From Actinomycetota bacterium (GTDB taxonomy: Bacteria; Actinomycetota; Acidimicrobiia; IMCC26256; PALSA-610), in NCBI GenBank assembly GCA_030839105.1, contig JAUZEI010000068.1, positions 1 through 12,399 on the forward strand: a stretch of 12,399 bases of DNA. The letters run 5' to 3'. The notes under the pieces were generated by a model. The model worked only from the letters and a program-made list of their open reading frames with translations, was not told the origin of the DNA and did not search any database. Positions 6,716-12,399 of the stretch are shown here, one piece after another. The position numbers and the translations under genes were made by a program. Each line of letters starts with the position of its first letter. The stretch's first letter is position 1.

Positions 6716-7912
6716 TCAGGCGTCGGCGCGCACGACTGGCAGTCGCCGGGGTCCGTGCTCGAAGTAGGTGGGTACCTGCTCGAACACGAAGCCGGGCTCG
6801 AGCGTCAGGTCGCCCTCGCCGAAGTGGTCGAGGACCGCGTTCACGCCGATGCGGGCGACCGCGCGCGCGAGCGTCGCGCCCGGGCAGACGTGCGTGCCGT
6901 AGCCGAACGTGAGGTGCTGGTCGGCGTTGGCGCGATCGATTTGGAACTCGTCGGCGAGCTCGAAGACCCGTTCGTCACGATTCGCGGAGGCGGCGCCGAT
7001 GAGGACGCGCTCGCCCTTCTGCACGGGACAGCCCGCGATCTCCGTGTCACGGACACACCCGCGGGCGAGGAACAGGACCGGGGGAGTCAGCCGCAGGCTC
7101 TCCTCGATCGCCGTCCCGAGCAGCGCGCGGTCGGCCCGGATGGCGCGCTCGACGTCCGGCCGGGTGATGATCTCGAACAGCAGGTTGCCGAGCAGCTGCG
7201 TCGTGGTCGTGAGGCCACCCGTGATCAGGTTGCGTACGAGTGCGCGCAACTGTTCGGGAGGGAGCGGTCCGTCGTCTACCTCGAGCCGGACGAGCCGCGC
7301 GAGCACGTCGTCACGATTCTCTCCCGCGTCGAGCTGCGCGGTCCGCTCGGCGATGCGCGCGTCGATGTAACCCGCGAATTCGGGAAACGCCGCGGCGAAG
7401 CCGACGCCGCGCTCGGTGCGATTCAGCGCGGGAAAGGCGCTCTCCATGAGCTCTTTGGCCCACCGCGCGAGCTGGTCGGAGTCGGCTGGATCGAAACCGA
7501 GTAGGTACATCGTCACTCGGTTCGGCAGGACGCCCGTGTACGAAGCGACCAGGTCGAAGCGGTCGGGCGGGAGCGATTGCAAGAGGGCTTCGGCAGTCGA
7601 TGTGACGAACGGCTCGGCCGCGTGCACGACCTTGGGGGTCATCGCGGTGACCATGACGCGCCGGACCGCGGTGTGCCGGGGCGGGTCGAGCTCGCCGAGC
7701 AGCCGGTCCTCCAACGGAATGTCGACGCCGGGCGCCTTCATGCCCGAGGCGTTCGAGAAGGTTGCCGTGTCGCGCAGGACGCCGCGAGCCTCGGCGTGGC
7801 GCGTGACGTAGCGCAGACCGCCCGCAATCGTTGCGACCGGGCCCTCCGTGCGGAGCTCGCGCAGAATGTCCCACGCGTCCCGGGATCGGGCGGCGTCGAA
7901 GGGGTCGAACAC
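6716..7912 (-). CDS. Cytochrome P450
   Basis: Soluble bacterial-type haem-thiolate monooxygenase, 398 aa, normal for the class. Seen features: helix-C-type HTAVRR at 80-85, ExxR at Glu271-Arg274 (EESLR), ASANRDERVF at 308-317, and the haem loop FGYGTHVCPG at 336-345 with ligand Cys343. The I-helix reads TGGLTTTT at 231-238: the usual acidic residue before the Thr pair is Leu234, so proton delivery may differ. The start is GTG 7912; an upstream in-frame TAA at 7922-7924 leaves no earlier option, and the ribosome site is weak. No ferredoxin or ferredoxin reductase gene lies alongside, so electrons must come from elsewhere. The family number and substrate (steroid, fatty acid, terpene or other) cannot be assigned from what is visible. 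Confidence 0.93.
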   Translation of the reverse strand: MFDPFDAARSRDAWDILRELRTEGPVATIAGGLRYVTRHAEARGVLRDTATFSNASGMKAPGVDIPLEDRLLGELDPPRHTAVRRVMVTAMTPKVVHAAEPFVTSTAEALLQSLPPDRFDLVASYTGVLPNRVTMYLLGFDPADSDQLARWAKELMESAFPALNRTERGVGFAAAFPEFAGYIDARIAERTAQLDAGENRDDVLARLVRLEVDDGPLPPEQLRALVRNLITGGLTTTTQLLGNLLFEIITRPDVERAIRADRALLGTAIEESLRLTPPVLFLARGCVRDTEIAGCPVQKGERVLIGAASANRDERVFELADEFQIDRANADQHLTFGYGTHVCPGATLARAVARIGVNAVLDHFGEGDLTLEPGFVFEQVPTYFEHGPRRLPVVRADA

Positions 7913-7968
7913 CCGGGCATGTTACCGACGCACAGGCTGGCGTCGCCCGGAGGCCGGTGTCATCGACG

Positions 7969-7980
7969 CCCTCATGAGGG
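7969..7980. promoter_or_regulatory. Perfect 12-bp palindrome between divergent P450 and metalloprotease genes
   Basis: CCCTCATGAGGG is a perfect palindrome in the 94-bp divergent spacer. It lies 57 bp from the P450 start and 27 bp before the chosen start of the next gene. It is placed where a dimeric regulator could control both. It contains ATG 7974, an alternative start for the protease gene; if it is an operator, the 8007 start is favoured. It could be chance in GC-rich DNA. Confidence 0.35.
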
Positions 7981-8006
7981 TCCGGTCGGAGGTCGATGAG
8001 AACAGG

Positions 8007-9482
8007 ATGTATCCCAACGCGTTTCCGGGCTCCGTCGCGGTCCGAGGCCGGGACACCGGCCGATCGGCAGGCATCGTCGTGTTCGTCGTGCTGCTGGCCA
8101 TCGCGGGAGCCGGCGTGTTCACGACGACGAGCTCGGCGCGATCGTTCTTCCCGAAGAGCTGGGACCCGAGCATCGCGCCGATCGCGGCCGAGGTCGCGTC
8201 GCTCCGTGGTCTCGAATTCGAGCACCCCGTCGCGATCCGGTATCTCGCGCCGAAGGATTTCGAGAAGCAGATCGGGAGCCAGGAGCCGCCGAACGCGAGC
8301 GCCCGCGCCGAGATCCAGCGCGAAGAATCGGTCTTCCGTGCCCTCGGCTTCATCGGCGGCAAGGTCGACCTGTTGAAGGAGGCGCAGACGCAGTCGACCT
8401 CCGACACGCTCGCGTACTACGACCCGCCCAGTCAGGAGATCATCGTACGCGGACCGAAGCTCGACGACGCACACCGCGTCACCGTCGCGCACGAGCTGAC
8501 CCACGTGCTCCAGGACCAGCACTTCGACCTGCAGAAGTTGCAAGAGCGAGCAGCCGATTCGAAGGTGACCGACGGCTCGGGCCTGAAGGGACTCATCGAA
8601 GGCGACGCCGTACGGATCGAACAGGAATACCTCAAGCAGCTGTCGGCCGCCGACCACAAGGAGTACGACCGCGAGAACGCGGCCGAGACCACGCGTGTCG
8701 GGAGCGAGACCTCGTCGGTTCCCGACATCCTCCGGGTGCTGACAAGCGCGCCCTACGAGTTCGGGCCGCAGACCGTGCGCGTGTTGGTCGCAGCCGGCGG
8801 TAATCGCGCCGTCGACGCCGCGCTCACCGGCGCTCCGCCGTCGTCGGGGGTGTTCGTCTCGACCGGCGATGTCGCCCCCGCAGTCGACGTGACAGTGCCG
8901 GCGCTTCCGGCCGACGGCGTGCGGGTCGGCCCGACCGAGGCGTTCGGGCCGTTCGAGACGCTGCTCACGCTTGCCATGCGCGTCGACCCCGTCGTCGCGC
9001 TCTCGGCGGCCGACGCGGTGAACGGCGGTGAAGCGGTCACCTACCGGAGCGGCGGTGCGACGTGTTACCGCGTCGCGGTCCAGCCCCGTCTCGGGCGAAG
9101 CCGTCCGTTCCTCCTGGCCGCATTCCGGGCGTGGGCCAAAGGCCGTTCGCGCTCCACCGTCGACTTGGTGCCCGACGGGGTGCAGTTCACCGCGTGCGAT
9201 CCCGGGGCGGGCGCGCCGGTCCCCGATTCAAAGCCGCTGAGCGCGGCAGTCACGCTCTTGGCGCTGCGCTCGAACGTGACCGTCGCGGCGGCCTCCGCGC
9301 ACGCGGCCGGCGACCTCGCCCGCTGTGTCGGGCGGCTGTTCGTCGCGAAACCCGGCGTCGAAAAGCTCGTAATCGCCATCGGTGACGGACAGCCCACCGT
9401 GCGCCAGGCTACGCAGCTGCGGCAGATGAGCACGGCGACGGGCGTCGCCTGCCGCGCCGACTCCAGCGCCGGCCTGCGGTAG
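8007..9482 (+). CDS. Membrane-anchored or secreted HExxH zinc metalloprotease-like protein
   Basis: A 491-aa protein of uncertain family. Residues 21-37 form a hydrophobic segment after a basic start, so it is exported by signal peptide or N-terminal anchor; most of the chain is outside the membrane. VAHELTHVLQDQHFDL at 160-175 contains HELTH (162-166), the zinc-protease HExxH motif. GLIEGDA follows at 195-201, with Glu198 as a likely third ligand, giving a gluzincin-like arrangement. From memory, similar VAHELTH-LQDQHFDL/EGDA proteins occur as uncharacterised proteins in actinobacteria and myxobacteria. Cys353, 397, 440 and 482 in the C-terminal half may form disulfides. The open frame extends back to 7848 inside the P450 gene, but that overlap is unlikely. 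ATG 8007 or 7974 are the plausible starts; GGAGG at 7988-7992 is 14 nt from 8007. Substrate unknown. Confidence 0.75.
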   Translation: MYPNAFPGSVAVRGRDTGRSAGIVVFVVLLAIAGAGVFTTTSSARSFFPKSWDPSIAPIAAEVASLRGLEFEHPVAIRYLAPKDFEKQIGSQEPPNASARAEIQREESVFRALGFIGGKVDLLKEAQTQSTSDTLAYYDPPSQEIIVRGPKLDDAHRVTVAHELTHVLQDQHFDLQKLQERAADSKVTDGSGLKGLIEGDAVRIEQEYLKQLSAADHKEYDRENAAETTRVGSETSSVPDILRVLTSAPYEFGPQTVRVLVAAGGNRAVDAALTGAPPSSGVFVSTGDVAPAVDVTVPALPADGVRVGPTEAFGPFETLLTLAMRVDPVVALSAADAVNGGEAVTYRSGGATCYRVAVQPRLGRSRPFLLAAFRAWAKGRSRSTVDLVPDGVQFTACDPGAGAPVPDSKPLSAAVTLLALRSNVTVAAASAHAAGDLARCVGRLFVAKPGVEKLVIAIGDGQPTVRQATQLRQMSTATGVACRADSSAGLR

Positions 9483-9512
9483 CCGGGCCTTCGTCTCCGG
9501 GCGCGCGTTACG

Positions 9513-9528
9513 GTGCCCGTACCGGCAC
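9513..9528. promoter_or_regulatory. 16-bp near-palindrome upstream of the DinB-like gene
   Basis: GTGCC (9513-9517) and GGCAC (9524-9528) flank a CGTACC centre, giving a 16-bp palindrome with a single C/C mismatch pair. It lies about 70 bp before ATG 9597 in a 114-bp spacer that holds no gene. It could be an operator for the two-gene unit downstream. The arms share GGCAC with the 18-bp array near 1520. Function is inferred only. Confidence 0.3.
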
Positions 9529-9596
9529 GGCGGGAACCAGGACCGCGCTGCGGTTCCCCACCGGAGCTCCGCTCGGCGCCGAGACGAGGAGGCGAG

Positions 9597-10301
9597 ATGG
9601 TCGACGATCACGATCTCGAGGGGCTCGATCCCTACGAGTTGATGGCACGCGAGAGCACGCGCCTCGAGCAGTTCTTCTCGGCTGCGAGTGACAGCGATTG
9701 GGAGAAGCCGAGTCGCTGCGACGGTTGGAATGTGCGCGATCTCCTGGCGCACCTGGCCGCGACCGAGGACTACAACCGGGCGTGTCTCGAAGGCACCGTT
9801 CAGCAGTTCCTCGCCGACGTCGGCGCCAAGGGCGCGGTCGATCTCGCGTCCGCGAACGAGATCGGTATCCGCGACCTCGACGACCGCACCCCGGCGCAGC
9901 TGCTCGACCTGTGGCGCACGCACAGCGCACAGAACCGCGACGCGTTCCGGGCGCGCGACGGCGCCGACGTCGACAGCAGCGTCGGGCCGTATCCCGCCCG
10001 CTGGCAGGCGTTCCACCTCGCATTCGAGCTCGCCACGCATGCGGACGACGTCCACGCGCCGGTGGCACCGGCCGAAGCGGCCGACCGGGAGGCGTGGCAG
10101 GCGCGGTTCGGTCGATTCGCGATCCGGGAGCTCAAGCCCGATCTCGCGGTCGACGCGCACGACGGCCGAACTCACGTGAAAGGTGACGGCGTCGACGCCG
10201 AGCTCCCCGACGATCAGTTCGTCCTGGCCGTCGCCGCCCGGCTGCCGGCCGGCTCCGGCGTCGACGCCGCGACCGCGGCTGCGTTGTCGGTGACGCCGTG
10301 A
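9597..10301 (+). CDS. DinB / maleylpyruvate-isomerase N-terminal-like metal enzyme
   Basis: A 234-aa protein of the DinB-like four-helix superfamily that includes mycothiol-dependent maleylpyruvate isomerase. Seen: the opening pattern PSRCDGWNVRDLLAHL at 38-53 (CxGWxVxDLxAHL, metal His52) and a second helix AFHLAFELATHADDVHA at 138-154 offering His148 and nearby His140/His153 as the other ligands. In this superfamily such His triads bind a divalent metal and often use mycothiol as thiol cofactor. ATG 9597 is chosen for the strong AGGAGG at 9587-9592, 4 nt upstream; the frame opens 84 bases earlier without a ribosome site. It overlaps the next gene by GTGA and is probably co-translated with it. 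True maleylpyruvate isomerase activity is not implied: most members are of unknown reaction. Confidence 0.8.
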   Translation: MVDDHDLEGLDPYELMARESTRLEQFFSAASDSDWEKPSRCDGWNVRDLLAHLAATEDYNRACLEGTVQQFLADVGAKGAVDLASANEIGIRDLDDRTPAQLLDLWRTHSAQNRDAFRARDGADVDSSVGPYPARWQAFHLAFELATHADDVHAPVAPAEAADREAWQARFGRFAIRELKPDLAVDAHDGRTHVKGDGVDAELPDDQFVLAVAARLPAGSGVDAATAAALSVTP

Positions 10302-11254
10302 CGCTCAGCGGGAAACGCATCCTCGTCACCGGCGCGACCGGTCAGGTCGCGCTGCCCGTCGCGCTCGGCCTCGCTGCCGACAACGACGTCATCGCGATCG
10401 CCCGCTTCAAGGACGCCGCGTTGCGCGCGCGTCTGGAAGCGGCCGGAGTGCGCTGCGTTTCCGTCGACCTCGCGCGCGACGCCTTCGACGACGTTCCGGC
10501 CGACGTCGACTACGTGTGCAACTTCGGGGTCGTAAAGAGCAACAAGTGGGAGACCGATCTCGCGGGTAACGCGGAGGCGGCCGGTCTGCTCATGGCGCGC
10601 TGCCGCGGCGCGAAGGCGTTTCTGCACTGCTCCTCGACGGGCGTGTACGAAGCGGCCGACGGTTCGCCCCAACGCGAATCAGATCCCCTCGGCGACAATC
10701 ACCGCGTGATCATGCCGACGTACAGCATTTCGAAGATCGCCGCGGAAGCGGTCGTGCGCGCGACGTGCCGCATTTTCGGGATACCGACGACGATCGCACG
10801 CCTCAACGTCCCCTACGGAGACGGCGGCGGTTGGCCTGCGTTCCACCTCGCATTGATGCGCGCGGGGATGGCGGTACCGGTCCACCCGAGCGGCCCGAGC
10901 CGTTTCAATCCGATCCACGACGACGACATCCTGGCGACGTTGCCGGGGATGCTCGCGGCCGCAACCGTTCCCGCGACGATCGTCAACTGGGGTGGTGACG
11001 ACGAGACGAGCATCGAGGCGTGGTGCGAGTACATGGGCGAGCTGGTCGGGGTCGTACCGGAGTTCGACCGCACGCCGCACACGATCGGCGGGATACCGAC
11101 CGACAACTCGAAGCGCCGCGAGCTCGTCGGCCCCACGGCGGTCGGATGGAAGGACGGCATCCGTCGAATGGTCCAGGCTCAGGTGGTCCAGGCTCAGGTG
11201 GTCGAGGCTCAGGCCGGGGTATCGGGTGAAGGCGGTTCGACCGCGGGCACGTAG
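10298..11254 (+). CDS. Extended SDR, NAD-dependent epimerase/dehydratase-like
   Basis: A 318-aa cytoplasmic Rossmann-fold protein of the extended short-chain dehydrogenase group, which acts on nucleotide sugars or related compounds with NAD(P). Seen: cofactor motif VTGATGQVA at 10-18 (TGxxGxx with Ala18 in place of the last Gly), CSSTGVY at 111-117 with the catalytic Ser, and YSISK at 142-146 (YxxxK: Tyr142, Lys146). Residues RLNVPYGDGG at 168-177 match the usual R.xxvYGpg region. The GTG start overlaps the previous stop. The C-terminal tail from about 292 is three 5-residue repeats (VQAQV, VQAQV, VEAQA) plus a Gly/Ser/Thr-rich end, not part of the core fold. The 3' end overlaps the opposing regulator gene by 46 bp. 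The substrate is not identifiable. Confidence 0.87.
   Translation: MTLSGKRILVTGATGQVALPVALGLAADNDVIAIARFKDAALRARLEAAGVRCVSVDLARDAFDDVPADVDYVCNFGVVKSNKWETDLAGNAEAAGLLMARCRGAKAFLHCSSTGVYEAADGSPQRESDPLGDNHRVIMPTYSISKIAAEAVVRATCRIFGIPTTIARLNVPYGDGGGWPAFHLALMRAGMAVPVHPSGPSRFNPIHDDDILATLPGMLAAATVPATIVNWGGDDETSIEAWCEYMGELVGVVPEFDRTPHTIGGIPTDNSKRRELVGPTAVGWKDGIRRMVQAQVVQAQVVEAQAGVSGEGGSTAGT
11171..11215. repeat. Three tandem 15-bp repeats at the SDR 3' end
   Basis: Units are 11171-11185 and 11186-11200 (identical, GTCCAGGCTCAGGTG) and 11201-11215 (GTCGAGGCTCAGGCC). On the + strand they add VQAQV/VQAQV/VEAQA to the SDR. On the - strand each unit has TGA in the frame of the DUF2087 gene; the TGA in the third unit (11209-11211) is its stop codon. 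The repeat is therefore shared by the ends of two convergent genes. Confidence 0.9.
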
Positions 11255-11799
11255 TTTCCGCCCGATCGCCAGTACTCACCGTCGGCCCGCGAGAGGAATT
11301 CGTCGTCGACGAGATAGCGCCGCAGCGCCGCCGTGTCGGGATGCACCTGCGCCAGCATCAGGTTCACCATCTTCTCCGAGTACCGCCGTCCCGGCTCGAA
11401 CCGCTGCGAGAGCCAGTCCAGAATGACCAAGCGCTTGGAGTGGACGGTCGGGATCGACGTGAGCCGGCCCTCGCGCACGAAGATCCGGAGCACCCGCGCG
11501 ACGTCCTCGGGCTCCTCGTCGTGCTCGCTGCTCCGCGGCGCGCGCTCGGCCTCGGCCCGCGCCGCGAGCGCAAAGGCCTCCCCGAGCAGGTGCAGCATCC
11601 CGTCGTCGCCCTGCACGACCAGTCCCACGTCGACGAGCCGCTGCACGGCCTTCGCGGCGGCGCGCAGCTCCAGCCCGGACCGAGCCCGGACCGTCGGGAG
11701 GTCGGTCGCGCCGAGCACCAGCGCCGCGAACACCGCGCGCCGGTCGTCATCGGCGAGGAGACCGACCAGCTCCCGGGCGGAGAAGGGCGAGGTCGTCAC
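11209..11799 (-). CDS. DUF2087-domain transcriptional regulator with winged-helix N-terminus
   Basis: A 196-aa cytoplasmic, probably DNA-binding protein. Residues about 8-72 look like an ArsR-type winged helix: LLADDDRRAVFAALVLG, then TVRARSGLELRAAAKAVQRLVDVGLV as the recognition region, then a short wing. Residues about 100-178 match the DUF2087 pattern: RVLRIFVREGRLTSIP, KRLVILDWLSQRFEPGRRYSE, VNLMLAQVHPDTAALRRYLVD and GEYWR. An acidic linker (EHDEEPED, 92-99) joins the two. GTG 11799 is the only start before an in-frame stop at 11818-11820, and no ribosome site is seen, so it may be leaderless. It is divergent from the PIG-L gene with a 22-bp palindrome between them, suggesting autoregulation and control of the deacetylase. 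Signal and targets unknown. Confidence 0.85.
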   Translation of the reverse strand: MTTSPFSARELVGLLADDDRRAVFAALVLGATDLPTVRARSGLELRAAAKAVQRLVDVGLVVQGDDGMLHLLGEAFALAARAEAERAPRSSEHDEEPEDVARVLRIFVREGRLTSIPTVHSKRLVILDWLSQRFEPGRRYSEKMVNLMLAQVHPDTAALRRYLVDDEFLSRADGEYWRSGGNYVPAVEPPSPDTPA

Positions 11800-11820
11800 G
11801 GCAACTAGCGTCGCACATCA

Positions 11821-11842
11821 GGTACCGGATGCATCGGGTACC
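11821..11842. promoter_or_regulatory. 22-bp near-perfect palindrome, candidate operator
   Basis: Outer arms GGTACC at 11821-11826 and 11837-11842 flank the perfect 8-bp palindrome GATGCATC (11828-11835). Ten of eleven base pairs of the whole 22-bp dyad match; the only mismatch is the G/G pair at 11827 and 11836. It is 21 bp from the regulator start and ends 4 bp before the AAGGAG ribosome site of the PIG-L gene. A dimeric factor bound here could block both genes. The divergent DUF2087 regulator is the obvious candidate, by inference. Confidence 0.55.
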
Positions 11843-11859
11843 GGCGAAGGAGTGGCGCA

Positions 11860-12399
11860 GTGGAAGAGCTCGATCTGACCGGCGTGGAACGGGTGCTGGC
11901 CGTGGTGGCGCACCCCGACGACATCGACTTCGGCTGGGCCGGGTCGGTGGCGGTGATGACCGACGCGGGCATCGAGGTCGCCTATTGCCTCGTCACCGAC
12001 GGAGATGCCGGAGGCGCCGAGACGGGGACGCCCCGAGGGGAGATGGCCGCGCTGCGCCGCGACGAGCAGCGGGCCGCCGCCGCCATCGTCGGGGTGCACG
12101 AACTGCACTTCCTCGGGTACGCCGACGGCCGCGTCGAGCCAACGCTCGACCTGCGCCGCGACATCACCCGGGTCATCCGTCGGCTGCGACCCGACCGGGT
12201 GGTGACGCAGTCGCCCGACCGCAACTGGGACCGGATCTACGCGAGTCATCCCGATCACCTCGCCACGGGTGAAGCGGCGGTCGCCGCCGTCTACCCCGAC
12301 GCCCGGAACCGGTGGGCGCATCCGGAGTTGGAGGCCGAAGGTCTCGAACCCTGGACGGTGCCGGCGCTCTGGATGGGCTTAGGCCGCGAGAATGCGACT
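11860..12399 (+). CDS. PIG-L/LmbE-family deacetylase, C-terminus cut by window edge
   Basis: Zinc-dependent N-deacetylase of the GlcNAc-PI de-N-acetylase (PIG-L/LmbE) superfamily, which in actinobacteria includes the mycothiol enzymes MshB and Mca. 180 codons are seen and the frame is open at the right edge. Motifs: VVAHPDD at 15-21, with zinc ligands His18 and Asp21 and base Asp20 by analogy to MshB; VTDGDAGG at 45-52; RRDEQ at 66-70; LGYADG at 85-90; and HPDH at 130-133 with third ligand His133. The residue after AHPDD is Ile, where many members have Glu. GTG 11860 has AAGGAG (11847-11852) 7 nt upstream, a good site. The family is clear, but the amide substrate is not: mycothiol precursors, conjugates or glycan deacetylation are all possible. 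Confidence 0.9.
   Translation, partial: MEELDLTGVERVLAVVAHPDDIDFGWAGSVAVMTDAGIEVAYCLVTDGDAGGAETGTPRGEMAALRRDEQRAAAAIVGVHELHFLGYADGRVEPTLDLRRDITRVIRRLRPDRVVTQSPDRNWDRIYASHPDHLATGEAAVAAVYPDARNRWAHPELEAEGLEPWTVPALWMGLGRENAT

Noticed and set aside
7738..7920. ATG at 7920 on the - strand as the P450 start
   Set aside because: It is in a different frame from the P450 motifs and gives only a 60-codon shadow.
7848..8006. Upstream extension of the HExxH protein to ATG 7848
   Set aside because: It would overlap the P450 N-terminus and put about 53 Arg-rich residues before the signal or anchor segment. Starts at 8007 or 7974 fit better.
7311..8657. 448-codon - strand open frame bridging the P450 and HExxH genes
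   Set aside because: It is an out-of-frame shadow of the P450 and antisense to the protease. No motif or ribosome site supports it.
9513..9596. Upstream in-frame start of the DinB-like gene
   Set aside because: The extra 28 residues are Arg/Pro-rich and unlike the family. ATG 9597 has a strong AGGAGG just upstream.
1..12399. tRNA, rRNA, riboswitch, insertion sequence or attachment sites
   Set aside because: I saw no cloverleaf-like element, conserved rRNA stretch, transposase or integrase motif, or terminal inverted repeats with target duplication.

Overview
The window is high-GC DNA with strong G/C preference at third codon positions, frequent GTG starts and GTGA-type gene overlaps. This points to an actinobacterium. 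The SSADH closely resembles mycobacterial GabD1. A secreted protein carries 'GYWxVxxDGGVFSFGDAxFYGS' repeats, which from memory are common in Acidimicrobiia (Ilumatobacter-like and uncultured lineages). My best guess is therefore Acidimicrobiia or a relative; this is an inference, not a proof. I found no rRNA, tRNA, CRISPR array, transposase or phage gene, and no gap above 300 bp.

Left part (1-5125): a Baeyer-Villiger monooxygenase (BVMO) with a HAPMO-like N-terminal extension is read leftward and cut by the window edge. It is divergent from a rightward group of GabD1-like succinate-semialdehyde dehydrogenase, a 14-TM DHA2-type MFS exporter, and a small flavin/F420 split-barrel (PPOX) protein. 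The last two overlap by 4 bp. The 117-bp divergent spacer holds four tandem 18-bp repeats, the clearest non-coding structure in this half. A palindrome and a 21-bp-spaced direct repeat precede the MFS gene.

Middle (5264-9482): a secreted LAS/VanY-type peptidase is fused to exactly 42-residue propeller-like repeats. It converges on a leftward cytochrome P450. The P450 is divergent from a membrane-anchored or secreted protein with an HExxH zinc-protease motif. A perfect 12-bp palindrome lies between the last two.

Right part (9597-12399): a DinB/maleylpyruvate-isomerase-like protein and an extended SDR (NAD-dependent epimerase-like) are translationally coupled. The SDR ends in a 15-bp tandem repeat whose sequence also supplies the stop codon of the opposing gene, a DUF2087-type regulator. 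That regulator is divergent from a PIG-L/LmbE-family deacetylase that runs off the right edge. A 22-bp near-perfect palindrome sits between them and is a good operator candidate.

Functionally this looks like an accessory catabolic/envelope region. It has oxygenases (BVMO, P450), an aldehyde dehydrogenase, an exporter, secreted peptidases, and mycothiol-superfamily-type enzymes. I do not see a complete known pathway or a convincing new defence or mobile system. The most interesting signals are the arrayed repeats and palindromes in the divergent spacers and the peptidase-propeller fusion.
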